A stretch of DNA of 64,000 nt from Gammaproteobacteria bacterium (GCA_028819565.1 JAPPLD010000006.1:73299-137298), one strand, 5' to 3'. Positions 27,022 through 37,427 are shown, numbered from the stretch's first letter. Notes: generated from the letters alone by a model not told the origin. Numbers and translations are program-made.

Positions 27022-28856
27022 CACAGGGCTCTCAGGAGGTAGGCGTCCAGGACTTGGCGGGCGATGGGCGCGGCCATGGTGGAACCATGACCCCCGTGCT
27101 CGACAATGACCGCAAGAGCGATTTCCGGCGCTTCGACGGGAGCGAAAGCGATGAACAGGGAATGGTCGCGAATATGTTCGGGAAGGTCCTCGGAATCAGG
27201 GCGTTTTTCACCGTAGTTAATGACCTGTGCGGTTCCGGTCTTGCCTGCGATGCGATACGCCGCATCCAGTCCAGAGCGCCGGGCGGTTCCGTTCTCGGCG
27301 TGGACCACATCCACCATAGCGTCCGTGACCAGGTCCCACCAGGCCGGATTGGAGAGCGTCACGCGCCCGAGTTCTTCCGGCGGGCTCTCGATGATTTCTC
27401 CATCCTGTTCGTAGGCGCGCAGCAGGCGCGGTTTCATGCGGATGCCGCGGGTCGCCAGCGCCGCGGTCGCGGTGGCGAGTTGCAGAGGAGTCAGCAGCAG
27501 GTACCCTTGACCAATGCCCATGATGACGGTTTCACCCGGATACCAGGGTTGCCCGTACATCTTTTGTTTCCACGTTTCATTGGGAAGCAGCCCGGGACGT
27601 TCCCCGGGCAAGTCGAGTTGCTGGGTCTGGCCAAGTCCGAATTGCGCCAGGAAAGGTTCTAGCGCCTCGATTCCCATGCGGTAGGCCAGCGAATAAAAAT
27701 AAACATCGCAGGATTGGGTGATCGAAGAACTGACCGTGACCCAGCCGTGGCCTTCGTCCTTCCAATCACGGAAGGGGCGACGATAGTTCGGAATCTTGAA
27801 TTGAGGGGCAGCGAAAAATTGTTTGTCTGGAATGGCGTGACCCGACTCTAGCCCGGCGAGGGCGACAAAGGGCTTGATGGTGGAGCCCGGTGCATACTGT
27901 CCCTGGATGGCACGATTGAGCAGCGGATTTTTCGCGTCCCGGATCAAGTTCTGGTAGTCGTTGGGATCAATGCTATGCCCGAACACGTCCGGGTCGAAAC
28001 TGGGTGTGCTGACCAATGCCAGAATATCGCCAGTTGAGGGTTCAATGGCAACGATTGCGCCCTCCAATCCGGCCATGGCGTCGCTTGCCACCCGCTGCAG
28101 GTCGGCATCCAGCGTAAGAACCAGGTTGTTGCCAGGGGTGGGTGCCTTGCGGTCATGCACCATCAAGGAACGGCCCTGTGCATTGACTTCAGCTTGTTGC
28201 AGGCCGGGGGTCCCGAGCAGAAGAGATTCATACTGATGCTCGATCCCGGCCCGGCCGATCCTCCGGGTTCCCCGGTAACGGTATAAATCAATACGCTCCC
28301 GGTCTCTTTTGCTGATGCTGGCCAGGTGGCCGAGTACATGAGCTGTCGATTCGCCGTACGTGTAGCGGCGTGCGGCGTAGGCTTCCAGGTAAACGCTCGG
28401 TAGTTGATGCAACTGCACAGCGACGCGCGCAATCGTCTCTTCCGATAAATCGATCTTGAGCGGAGTCGCTTCAAATTTACTGCTGTGCCCGCGCTGCTGA
28501 AATCGCTGGACTTCCCGGTCATGGATGTCGGCCAGCTCCCGCAACTTCGAAATCGTGGCATCCAGATCGTCAACCTGGGAAGGAATCAGGCTCAAGCTGT
28601 ATGCGACACTGTTATCCGCAAGCAGAGTGCCATGGCGATCGAAAATCAGACCGCGTGAAGGAGGCAGGGGAATCTGACGCAGGTGGTTTTCCGTTGACAA
28701 TGCGGTGAAGTGCTCAGTGTGAATCGTCTGCATCCAGCCGATCCGCAGTAGTAACAGCAACAACAACAAGCTTCCGAAGCCGACCAGCAGGCGTAACCGC
28801 CGGTGGGTCTGGGCAACACTGCGGTGAAGATCGCCTTTCTGGGTGGCGGGGGTCAT
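27021..28856 (-). CDS. mrdA: penicillin-binding protein 2
   Basis: Transpeptidase of the elongasome. One N-terminal membrane segment (LLVGFGSLLLLLLLLRIGWM), a pedestal domain with LPPSRGLIFDRHGTLLADN, and the transpeptidase motifs: SxxK in YAPGSTIKPFVALAGLE, SxN-region SITQSCDVYFYSLAYRMG, and KTG in IAGKTGTAQVINYGE. The 611 residues match the family. It is the first gene of the mrdA-rodA-mltB-rlpA-dacA-dat-lipB-lipA run and starts two bases after the upstream protease gene, so a promoter may lie inside or before that gene. Confidence 0.96.
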   Translation of the reverse strand: MTPATQKGDLHRSVAQTHRRLRLLVGFGSLLLLLLLLRIGWMQTIHTEHFTALSTENHLRQIPLPPSRGLIFDRHGTLLADNSVAYSLSLIPSQVDDLDATISKLRELADIHDREVQRFQQRGHSSKFEATPLKIDLSEETIARVAVQLHQLPSVYLEAYAARRYTYGESTAHVLGHLASISKRDRERIDLYRYRGTRRIGRAGIEHQYESLLLGTPGLQQAEVNAQGRSLMVHDRKAPTPGNNLVLTLDADLQRVASDAMAGLEGAIVAIEPSTGDILALVSTPSFDPDVFGHSIDPNDYQNLIRDAKNPLLNRAIQGQYAPGSTIKPFVALAGLESGHAIPDKQFFAAPQFKIPNYRRPFRDWKDEGHGWVTVSSSITQSCDVYFYSLAYRMGIEALEPFLAQFGLGQTQQLDLPGERPGLLPNETWKQKMYGQPWYPGETVIMGIGQGYLLLTPLQLATATAALATRGIRMKPRLLRAYEQDGEIIESPPEELGRVTLSNPAWWDLVTDAMVDVVHAENGTARRSGLDAAYRIAGKTGTAQVINYGEKRPDSEDLPEHIRDHSLFIAFAPVEAPEIALAVIVEHGGHGSTMAAPIARQVLDAYLLRAL

Positions 28857-28858
28857 GG

Positions 28859-30208
28859 TCAGGGCAACAAAATGAACTGGCTGCGTGTCCCGCGCTGGAC
28901 CTGAAGCAGCACTTTAGCGGAATCCCGGTCAATGGTGGCGCGGACATCCTCCACGCTTTTCACGGGACGGCGGTTGACGGAGCGCAACCGGTCGCCGGCA
29001 CGAATCCCGGCTTGCGTGGCAGGATAACCGGGCTCGGCCTTGACGATTTCGACGAACGTCGTCCCGGCATCTCGCTGGGTCGACAGCGTCAGCCCGGCCA
29101 TGGCCGAGTGGAGATTGGCTCCGTCGATGCGCAGGGTTGTGGTCGCCGCGCCGACAGTTACGGTCTCGCGGCCGCGGAGCAGTTCAATTTCCACTTCTCG
29201 GCCAGCACGCAATAGGCCCAGCACATTGCGCATGTCCTTGACATCACGGATCTCTTCTCCATCAATGCGCACCAGAATGTCTCCCGGGACAATTCCAGCC
29301 TGTTCGGCCGGTGACCCTTCCACCACTTCGGTGATGACGACGCCCTCAGTCTGTTTGAGGCCGAATGCTTCCGCCAGTTCCGGGGTCATGGCTTGGGCCT
29401 GTACCCCTAGTTGGCCGCGCTGTACTTGGCCGAATTCGGTTAGTTGGTTGGCTACCTGGAGCACCATATGGATGGGGATCGCGAAACCGATCCCGATATT
29501 GCCGCCGGACCGGCTCAGGATCGCGGTATTGATGCCGACCAGTTCACCCCGCAAGTTCACTAGGGCGCCGCCGGAATTTCCGGGGTTGATAGAGGCGTCG
29601 GTCTGGATGAAGTCCTCGTAGCCGTAGTTGTCGAATACGCCGCTACGACCCAGCGCGCTGACGATCCCGGAAGTGACGGTCTGACCCAAGCCGAAAGGGT
29701 TGCCGATCGCCACGACGAAATCTCCGACTCGGAGTTGCTCGGAATCGGCGAATGGCAGGCTGGTCAGGTCCTCGGCCTCGACACGCAGCATGGCCACGTC
29801 CGTTTCGCTGTCCGAGCCGATCAATTCGGCCTTGACTTCACGCCCATCGCTCAGGGCCACCGTGATGTCATCCGCTCGCGCAATCAGGTGATGGTTGGTG
29901 ACGACATGGCCTTTCTCCGCATCCAGGATCACGCCGGTGCCGAGGCCTCGTCGCACCCGTTTCCGAGTCTGTTGACCGGGCAGGCCGAAAAAATGCTGGA
30001 AAAAAGGGTCTCGGAACAGCGGGCCCGTGCGCACCACCTCTTCGTGGGCAGTGGAAATATTGACAACCGCCGGCACGGTTTTTTCGAGCATCGGGGCCAG
30101 CGAAGGCAGCGAATCCTTGCTGCCTTCCCAAGGGAACGCCGCCCAGGCGGGCAGGGCGAGGATGGCTGCAAGTGGGAGTATGGGCGCGATGCGAGACAGA
30201 GAAGGCAT
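28859..30208 (-). CDS. degQ: HtrA/Deg-type periplasmic serine endoprotease
   Basis: Do-family trypsin-like protease with a signal peptide (residues 1-23), a catalytic domain and two PDZ domains. The triad regions are VVTNHHLIARADDI (His), DSETDVAMLRVE (Asp) and INPGNSGGALVNLRGELVGINTAI (Ser). The first PDZ has GVVITEVVEGSPAEQAGIVPGDILVRIDG, the second GYPATQAGIRAGDRLRSVN. The symbol is by family resemblance; DegP, DegQ and MucD cannot be separated by eye. A TATACT box lies just upstream of the ATG (about 30218-30223), too close for a normal leader. Confidence 0.88.
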   Translation of the reverse strand: MPSLSRIAPILPLAAILALPAWAAFPWEGSKDSLPSLAPMLEKTVPAVVNISTAHEEVVRTGPLFRDPFFQHFFGLPGQQTRKRVRRGLGTGVILDAEKGHVVTNHHLIARADDITVALSDGREVKAELIGSDSETDVAMLRVEAEDLTSLPFADSEQLRVGDFVVAIGNPFGLGQTVTSGIVSALGRSGVFDNYGYEDFIQTDASINPGNSGGALVNLRGELVGINTAILSRSGGNIGIGFAIPIHMVLQVANQLTEFGQVQRGQLGVQAQAMTPELAEAFGLKQTEGVVITEVVEGSPAEQAGIVPGDILVRIDGEEIRDVKDMRNVLGLLRAGREVEIELLRGRETVTVGAATTTLRIDGANLHSAMAGLTLSTQRDAGTTFVEIVKAEPGYPATQAGIRAGDRLRSVNRRPVKSVEDVRATIDRDSAKVLLQVQRGTRSQFILLP

Positions 30209-30345
30209 GATTCGGAAAGTATACCCCGTTCGGATGGCTTTCGTCTTGTTATTTGGTCGGTTTGAGGGGGCCGACCTGGACAGGAATCATGGCGGTATCA
30301 GGCTGTTTCAGGATTTCAGATGCGGTCATTGATCGACCGCAAATC

Positions 30346-30436
<91 letters not shown>

Positions 30437-30456
30437 GGGATTCCTCCGGCGGAAGT

Positions 30457-30789
30457 CTAGGCTTTCTGGATGTCGCCCGTTCCCGCCATCGGGGGCAGAT
30501 ACGTGACGTTTCCTTCGGCCTTGCGGATTTCGCCGGTTCCCGCTTTTTCCACCTCGTCGATGCGCATGACCGAGTGCATCGGGATATAGGTCCGGGGGAC
30601 GGACTCAAATTCGGCCTTCAGCCGCTCTTCACTCGGGTCGACCACCACTTTCGCCTTCTCGCCGAAAATGATCCCTTCGATGACGATGAAGCCATACAGG
30701 TCGGAGGAGTAAACGTGCTCCGCATAGATCTCGTAGATTTCCCCGTTGGAGAAGAAGATCACTTTGTAGATCGGCTCTGGCTCTTGCAT
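30457..30789 (-). CDS. DUF1820 family protein
   Basis: 110 residues. The N-terminal EPIYKVIFFSNGEIYEIYAEHVYSSDLYGFIVIEGIIFGE followed by DPSEERLKAEFESVPRTYIPMHSVMRIDEVEK is characteristic of DUF1820, a small cytoplasmic family conserved in gammaproteobacteria with no known function. A strong extended -10 box precedes it. tRNA-Ser follows directly. No signal peptide or membrane segment is seen. Confidence 0.87.
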   Translation of the reverse strand: MQEPEPIYKVIFFSNGEIYEIYAEHVYSSDLYGFIVIEGIIFGEKAKVVVDPSEERLKAEFESVPRTYIPMHSVMRIDEVEKAGTGEIRKAEGNVTYLPPMAGTGDIQKA

Positions 30790-30815
30790 GACACTACCGT
30801 GATCGAAGAATACTA

Positions 30816-30824
30816 ATTATAGCA
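30816..30824 (-). promoter_or_regulatory. extended -10 promoter of the DUF1820/tRNA-Ser unit
   Basis: On the minus strand the sequence TGCTATAAT (30824 to 30816) is a perfect extended -10 element. Transcription would start about 18 bases before the ATG at 30789. No good -35 box is visible, as is common with extended -10 promoters. It overlaps the end of the icd region. Confidence 0.55.
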
Positions 30825-30833
30825 AGACCGCCG

Positions 30834-32177
<1,344 letters not shown>

Positions 32178-32200
32178 GGCGTACCTTGGGCCAAGGGCCG

Positions 32201-33520
32201 TCAGAACTGCTCTTCTTCAGTGGACCCGGTCAGTGCCGTGACGGAAGACTGTCCGCCCTGGATGACGGTGGTCACGTCATCGAAGTAGCCGGCTCCGACT
32301 TCCTGCTGGTGGCTGACGAACGTGTAGCCCCGGTCTGCCGAAGCGAACTCCGGCTCCTGGACTTTCTCCACGTAGTGTTTCATGCCTTCCTCGCCCGCGT
32401 AGTCGTAGGCGAGGTCAAACATGTTGTACCACATGCTGTGAATGCCGGCCAGAGTGATGAACTGGTACTTGTAGCCCATCGCCGACAGCTCGCGCTGGAA
32501 CTTGGCGATGGTTGCATCGTCCAGGTTTTTCCGCCAGTTGAAGGAGGGGGAGCAGTTGTAAGCCAGCAACTGATTTGGGTATTCCTTACGCAGGGCATCC
32601 GCGAACGCCTTGGCGAATTCCAGATCCGGCGTGCCAGTCTCGCACCAGACCAGGTCCGCATAAGGAGCGTACGCCAAGCCGCGCGAGATGGCCTGGTCCA
32701 GGCCGTTGCGCACGCGGTAGAAACCTTCAGAGGTCCGCTCGCCGGTCAGGAAGGGCTTGTCGTTCTCGTCGAAGTCGGAGGTCACGAGATTGGCGGCTTC
32801 CGCATCAGTGCGCGCCAGTACCACGGTAGGGACGCCCATGACGTCGGCGGCCAACCGGGCCGCGACCAGTTTCTGGACGGCTTCCTGGGTCGGCACCAGC
32901 ACTTTCCCGCCCATGTGTCCGCACTTCTTGACGGCAGCCAACTGGTCCTCGTAGTGGACCCCTGCGGCACCGTTGTTGATCATGTTTTTCATCAGCTCGA
33001 AGGCGTTGAGCACGCCGCCGAACCCGGCCTCGGCATCCGCCACGATCGGGGCGAAATAGTCGACAAATTCCTCATCGCCGGGATTGACGCCGCGCGACCA
33101 CTGGATCTCGTCCGCACGCTTGAACGCGTTGTTGATTCGGCGCACTACGGTCGGCACCGAATCGTAGGCGTACAGGGACTGATCCGGATACATGGTCTCG
33201 GATGTGTTGGCGTCAGCGGCAACCTGCCAGCCGGACAGATAGATGGCCTCGATGCCGGCCTTGACCTGCTGTACCGCCTGGCCGCCGGTCAGGGCGCCGA
33301 GGCAGTTGACATAGCCTTTGCGTGCCTCACCGTTGACCAGACGCCAGAGCTTCTCGGCGCCTTCTGTCGCGTTGGTGTTGGCGGGCACACGCGAACCGCG
33401 CAGGCGTACAACATCTTCCGCTGTGTAGCCGCGACGCACGTCGCTCCACCGGGGGTTGGTATCCCAGTCTTTTTGCAGGGCTTCAATCTGTTTTTCTCGA
33501 TCCACTTGAGAGGTCCTCAT
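32201..33520 (-). CDS. aceA: isocitrate lyase
   Basis: Cleaves isocitrate to glyoxylate and succinate. The catalytic signature [16 protein letters not shown] is near residue 200; [33 protein letters not shown] and [15 protein letters not shown] are further typical blocks. 439 residues, the short bacterial form. In a methylotroph this enzyme could serve glyoxylate regeneration for the serine cycle; in any bacterium it supports growth on C2 compounds. The gene precedes icd in one transcription direction. No malate synthase lies nearby. Confidence 0.96.
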   Translation of the reverse strand: MRTSQVDREKQIEALQKDWDTNPRWSDVRRGYTAEDVVRLRGSRVPANTNATEGAEKLWRLVNGEARKGYVNCLGALTGGQAVQQVKAGIEAIYLSGWQVAADANTSETMYPDQSLYAYDSVPTVVRRINNAFKRADEIQWSRGVNPGDEEFVDYFAPIVADAEAGFGGVLNAFELMKNMINNGAAGVHYEDQLAAVKKCGHMGGKVLVPTQEAVQKLVAARLAADVMGVPTVVLARTDAEAANLVTSDFDENDKPFLTGERTSEGFYRVRNGLDQAISRGLAYAPYADLVWCETGTPDLEFAKAFADALRKEYPNQLLAYNCSPSFNWRKNLDDATIAKFQRELSAMGYKYQFITLAGIHSMWYNMFDLAYDYAGEEGMKHYVEKVQEPEFASADRGYTFVSHQQEVGAGYFDDVTTVIQGGQSSVTALTGSTEEEQF

Positions 33521-33751
33521 CTCATTGGTTAGGGCAACCTCACCCGGCGCGACGCGAAATCGGGCGCCGGAAAAAGGCTAACTTTACAATTTTAACAGAA
33601 ATGGGGTTTCTCTATTTTCGGGCATACCGGGTCAACAAGCTCGCCGTGATATAGTGGCGAATACTGCCTCCGCTAAAGTCTACACTTTCGCGTGCTCCGT
33701 GATCACGGGTTTCATTTGAAAATTTCGCCATGTGCCGGATGGTAGTGGATC
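33521..33751. other. aceA leader and divergent promoter region
   Basis: This 231-base region separates aceA (minus) from the restriction-modification gene (plus). An inverted repeat CCGGCGC (33544-33550) / GCGCCGG (33564-33570) lies in the aceA leader and could form a hairpin or bind a regulator. On the minus strand a TAAAAT box lies about 50 bases further up, without a clear -35. No gene is seen. Confidence 0.4.
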
Positions 33752-36700
33752 ATGCCTAACCTAACGCCAAAGCAGATTGCTGCAGGCAAGTGGCTTCTCA
33801 AGCAGTCCGCTGGTTACCCGGAGGACTTCATTCGCAAGCGCATAGGCGACCTTTTGGGGAGTCTCGACATCGATTATGAAATCAGCTATCCCACGGAATC
33901 TGGGCCAGCGGATATATACCTGCCTCGTCGTAGGACAGTCATCGAAACGAAGGCGCTTGGCTTGGCCGATGACCCGGACAAGCCCCAATCAAGAAAGAAC
34001 AAGGAGTCGCCAAAGGAACAACTTGAGCGGTATCTTCGCGCCGAAATTTCTCGAGAACTTAAATCCGCGCCGCCTGATGGGGGCGAGAGTAGACCGTGGA
34101 CAGGCATCCTGACCGACGGAAGAATCTGGCATGTTTGGCGCTATGCGCATGAGGAGAACGCGGTCGGAGTCACGGTGGAGGCGGCGTACAGCCCGCCTGC
34201 TCCCTCAGCGCTAATCGACCGCTTAAAGCACATTCTCTCGGGGAAACTTGTAGGCAAGCCATGGATTCCCGCGGATCCGCGTCCGATTTTCGAGCCCCGC
34301 CTAGAGCAATTGCGGAAGTTGTACGAAAGCCTGCCCAAGCGGGCTGAAAGAGCGACGGAGACCAAGAGGCGTCTTTGGCTGGAAATGCTGCGTACGTCGA
34401 GTATGGAGCCGGACAGCGAAGCGGCGCGGCAACGATTGTTCGTCGCGCATTCTTTTCTGGTTGCGCTTGCCCGGGGTGTGATTCATGCTCTGGCAAATCC
34501 CGGAGAGGAACCGAATACGGAAACCGTGCTGGGAGATGGGTTTGTCGCCTGGATTGTCGAGACAGTCAAGGGAAAGCAGTGGGCGAAAAGCTTTCTTGGG
34601 GAGATACAGGGATACGATTGGCGCCGCCGACCAGGGGACGTATTGCGTCCGCTCTACGAACAATTCGTCGACGAACGGGATCGCAAGGCGTTTGGCGAAT
34701 TCTATACGCCGGACTGGCTCGCCGAGCTTCTCGTCAGGGAGGTTTGTGACGACTCTTGGTGTGAAACTGCAGTGACGAAGGCGCTGGCGGCGCGCCATCA
34801 GAGCGCCGATTTGGAAGGTGCGGGCGTTTTGGACCCGACATGTGGATCGGGGACGTTCCTATATCATGCGGCAAAGCGAATATTGGCATCTCCCGCCTTG
34901 GCAGATCTCGCAAATTCAGACAAAGCGTCGATAGTCTGCTCTTTGGTGCATGGGATTGATGTACATCCCGTTGCGGCCGAGATTGCTCGCGCCACCCTGC
35001 TGCGCGCCTTGCCCACAGAGCCTCCGCATGGGGAATCGGACCTACGTGTCCATGAGGGGGATGCTCTGCTAATCCACGCAGACGACGAGAACTCGCTCTT
35101 CCGGCCGACGAATGGGGAAATCCGCATTTCAACCCCTAGAGGGGCGGAAGTGCTCCTACCTCGGTCCTTTGTCGAACGATCTGATTTCTCGGATAACCTC
35201 CGACGGCTTGTGCTTTCGGCAGAGGATGGTCGCTCCGTACCGCCGGATATTCTGGCCGTTGTCCCGAGTTCGGATCGGGACGCAATGCGGGAATGCCATC
35301 AGCGGTTTGTGGAGATCATCAAGGACGAAGGTGATTCGGTCTGGACTTGGTACATTCGCAACACCACGGGCCCGCATCGGCTTTCCGAAAAAAAAATTGA
35401 CCGCATTGTCGCCAACCCTCCGTGGGTGAAAATGGCGCATGTCCAGGCACAGGGCCGAAAGCGAGCGATCGAGAAGTTTGCAGCTAGTCTGAACATAAAC
35501 CTTTGGGCTGGCGGCAAGTATGCACCACACTTCGATATTGCGCAGTTGTTCATCAAGCGGACCCGCCAGTTGTATCTGGCCGACCCTCAAAGCGATCCGG
35601 CTGCGTGGCTTGTCAAAAAGGCAGCACTCAAGTCGGGCAACTGGGAAAAATTCCGTCAATGGCACAGTACGGTATGCAAGCAAACGATTGATCTGGAGGC
35701 ACTCAAGCCTTTTGGCGGCGGCGACGCCCGCCGGTGCTGTGCTCTGTTCGATGCTCGCGCTTCGAGCCTGAAGTCTCGACAAAAGCAACTCATGGGATTG
35801 ATCAAGGGAGAGTTGCCGTCCCCGCATGCGAGTCTGGACGACATCCGCGAACGCTTGACGTTCAAGGCTGTTCTTCCCCCCGTTCCCTGTGCGGCATCCG
35901 AATATATCGATGGAAAGGGGAACATCCTTTTCAGTCAAGGCGCCACGATCACTCCCAAGGTGCTAGTGGTCTTGGACAAGGTCGACAAGAGCGATAACCG
36001 CAAGCAATGCCGCGTCACCACAAAGTGCTCCTCACATCCACCTTGGTCGGGGGTTGATCCACAAACAGGAATCGTGCCGCGTGGATGGATTCGAGGTGTA
36101 ATTGCCTCGACCATAGCATTGCCATTCGCTGTCTCTCCGGCGGGTGTGCATCAGGCCTTGATCCCCACGAATAAAAACAGGAGTCTTGACAAATCCGCCG
36201 CCAAGAATTCCGCATTCTGGGAGTCCCTGAATGAAATCTATGAGGAAAATAAGGGGGCAGGCACCCACACGCCTGGCAGTCTGATATCCCGGATAGATTA
36301 TGGCTCCACGTTGAGTGTCCAATTGAATCTTTCCGGTAGGTCAAAGGCTATGGTCGTATATCCATCTTCCGGAGATATCATGCGGGCGTGTCGCATCCAG
36401 CCGGGAAGAGCGATTGTGGATGCCTCGCTGTACTATTTTGTTGCCTCCAGCGCATCCGAGGCCGCCTACTTGGTTGCCTTGATGAATGCTCCCTGCCTAG
36501 CTGACGCTTTTGCGCAGTCCCGTGAGAGCGGGCGCGACTTCCACCTGCATCCTTGGCGCAAGATCCCGATCTGCAGATATGACGGACGGATTTCCGCACA
36601 TGTCGAACTCGCAAAACTTGCAGTTCAAGCCGAACGCATGGTTGAGAAGTGGCTTCACAGCCCTTACAATCCATCGGATCGGTTGGGTCAAGTGGGATTG

Positions 36701-36799
36701 TCGCAACGACTGCGGGGCTTTTTGCGGGCCGAAGGCGTGTTTGCACGCATAGACCGACTCGCGCGAAAAATCCTCCCGGATCAGGCACGCCGCGACTGA
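33752..36799 (+). CDS. type IIG-like restriction-modification fusion (nuclease plus N6-adenine methyltransferase)
   Basis: 1015 residues in one chain. The N-terminus has a PD-(D/E)xK nuclease pattern: D54 in GPADIYL and E65/K67 in TVIETKALG. Residues ~300-330 include the helical linker with FGEFYTPDWLAELLV. Methyltransferase motif I is VLDPTCGSGTFLYHAAKRIL (about 358-377) and motif IV is IVANPPW (about 550-556), the NPPW form of N6-adenine methylases. The last ~350 residues are probably the target-recognition domain. This order matches Eco57I-type enzymes that cut and methylate with one protein. No other subunit flanks it. It sits between aceA and a tRNA operon, a likely insertion spot. Confidence 0.82.
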   Translation: MPNLTPKQIAAGKWLLKQSAGYPEDFIRKRIGDLLGSLDIDYEISYPTESGPADIYLPRRRTVIETKALGLADDPDKPQSRKNKESPKEQLERYLRAEISRELKSAPPDGGESRPWTGILTDGRIWHVWRYAHEENAVGVTVEAAYSPPAPSALIDRLKHILSGKLVGKPWIPADPRPIFEPRLEQLRKLYESLPKRAERATETKRRLWLEMLRTSSMEPDSEAARQRLFVAHSFLVALARGVIHALANPGEEPNTETVLGDGFVAWIVETVKGKQWAKSFLGEIQGYDWRRRPGDVLRPLYEQFVDERDRKAFGEFYTPDWLAELLVREVCDDSWCETAVTKALAARHQSADLEGAGVLDPTCGSGTFLYHAAKRILASPALADLANSDKASIVCSLVHGIDVHPVAAEIARATLLRALPTEPPHGESDLRVHEGDALLIHADDENSLFRPTNGEIRISTPRGAEVLLPRSFVERSDFSDNLRRLVLSAEDGRSVPPDILAVVPSSDRDAMRECHQRFVEIIKDEGDSVWTWYIRNTTGPHRLSEKKIDRIVANPPWVKMAHVQAQGRKRAIEKFAASLNINLWAGGKYAPHFDIAQLFIKRTRQLYLADPQSDPAAWLVKKAALKSGNWEKFRQWHSTVCKQTIDLEALKPFGGGDARRCCALFDARASSLKSRQKQLMGLIKGELPSPHASLDDIRERLTFKAVLPPVPCAASEYIDGKGNILFSQGATITPKVLVVLDKVDKSDNRKQCRVTTKCSSHPPWSGVDPQTGIVPRGWIRGVIASTIALPFAVSPAGVHQALIPTNKNRSLDKSAAKNSAFWESLNEIYEENKGAGTHTPGSLISRIDYGSTLSVQLNLSGRSKAMVVYPSSGDIMRACRIQPGRAIVDASLYYFVASSASEAAYLVALMNAPCLADAFAQSRESGRDFHLHPWRKIPICRYDGRISAHVELAKLAVQAERMVEKWLHSPYNPSDRLGQVGLSQRLRGFLRAEGVFARIDRLARKILPDQARRD

Positions 36800-36859
36800 C
36801 TTTCGAAAATGGCGCCCACTTGGGCTTGGGCGCAAGATATAGTAAACCCGTGTATCAAT

Positions 36860-36888
36860 TTGACAGCCCCGGGTGGGGGTGCGACAAT
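36860..36888 (+). promoter_or_regulatory. promoter of the Gly-Cys-Leu tRNA operon
   Basis: A consensus -35 TTGACA (36860-36865), a 17-base spacer and GACAAT (36883-36888) lie 13 bases before the first tRNA. The discriminator after the -10 box is GC-rich (TCTGCCGCTCGG), consistent with stringent control of stable RNA promoters. Confidence 0.75.
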
Positions 36889-36901
36889 TCTGCCGCTCGG
36901 A

Positions 36902-36977
36902 GCGGGAATAGCTCAGTTGGTAGAGCGTAACCTTGCCAAGGTTAAGGTCGCCGGTTCGAACCCGGTTTCCCGCTCCA
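36902..36977 (+). tRNA. tRNA-Gly(GCC)
   Basis: Acceptor GCGGGAA pairs with TTCCCGC, the D-arm is AGCTCAGTTGGTAGAGC, the anticodon stem-loop AACCTTGCCAAGGTT carries GCC, and the TpsiC arm contains GGTTCGAACC. Discriminator T and an encoded CCA end the gene. It corresponds to glyW of the enteric glyW-cysT-leuZ operon. Confidence 0.97.
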
Positions 36978-37016
36978 GTTCCCACCGCGGTTTGATTGCC
37001 GGGTCAGGGCAGCAGG

Positions 37017-37090
37017 GGCTGAGTGGCAGAGTGGTTATGCAGCGGCCTGCAAAGCCGTGGACGCCGGTTCGATTCCGACCTCAGCCTCCA
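37017..37090 (+). tRNA. tRNA-Cys(GCA)
   Basis: Acceptor GGCTGAG pairs with CTCAGCC, the anticodon loop CTGCAAA contains GCA, and the TpsiC arm reads GGTTCGATTCC. Discriminator T and an encoded CCA are present. It is 39 bases after tRNA-Gly and corresponds to cysT. Confidence 0.97.
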
Positions 37091-37125
37091 ACTTCTTTCT
37101 CTTATTGCACTATGATAGGTGCGCT

Positions 37126-37427
37126 GCGGGCGTGGCGGAACCGGTAGACGCTGCGGACTTGAGGCCATTGAGTGCTCTTCGGGAAACCGGGGATGCAGAA
37201 CTGCTCAAATTCGGGGAACCCTGTGAAATGGCGATCCCGAGCCAAGCCCGGGAGAGAACTCCCGGGAAGGTGTAGAGACTAGACGGGCAGCGCCTAAGGC
37301 TGGACGGCTAAGGCGAAGGGATAGTCCGGACCACAAACGCCGCACAGCGGCGGCGGCGAAAGCCGTAGCTGGTGCGAAAATCCGCTGGGCTTTGCCCGTG
37401 GGGGTTCGAATCCCTCCGCCCGCACCA
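37126..37427 (+). tRNA. tRNA-Leu(UAA), interrupted by a group I intron
   Basis: Exon 1 is 37126-37160 and exon 2 is 37377-37427. Joined, they give an 86-nt leucine tRNA: acceptor GCGGGCG with CGCCCGC, anticodon stem GCGGA/TCCGC around the loop CTTAAAA (anticodon TAA), a class II variable arm (TGGGCTTTGCCCGT), the TpsiC arm GGTTCGAATCC, discriminator A and CCA. The interruption falls between the first and second anticodon bases, the position of the intron in cyanobacterial and plastid tRNA-Leu(UAA). Without splicing the gene gives no functional tRNA. It corresponds to leuZ in the enteric operon. Confidence 0.94.
37161..37376 (+). ncRNA. group I self-splicing intron (IC3-like) in tRNA-Leu(UAA)
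   Basis: 216 nt. The conserved R element GGTGTAGAGACTAGACGG is at 37269-37286, with GACTA (37277-37281) pairing TAGTC (37322-37326) to make P7, the guanosine-binding helix. The 5' exon ends ACTT and can pair with the internal guide GAGT (37170-37173), placing a U-G wobble at the splice site. An 8-bp hairpin with an AGAA loop is at 37247-37266. The last intron base is G (37376), the omega-G. The layout and core sequences resemble the small Azoarcus tRNA-Ile and cyanobacterial tRNA-Leu introns. It is too short for a homing endonuclease, and none is seen. Splicing itself is inferred. Confidence 0.93.

Noticed and set aside
28973-30265. Long open frames antisense to the HtrA protease gene
   Set aside because: They have no ribosome-binding sites or recognisable domains; the protease has a clear catalytic triad and PDZ domains.
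32186-33532. 448-codon open frame antisense to aceA
   Set aside because: It mirrors the full aceA coding region, and such antisense frames are expected from GC-biased codons. aceA has all family motifs.
37161-37376. Homing endonuclease gene inside the intron
   Set aside because: The intron is only 216 nt and has no ORF of useful length.
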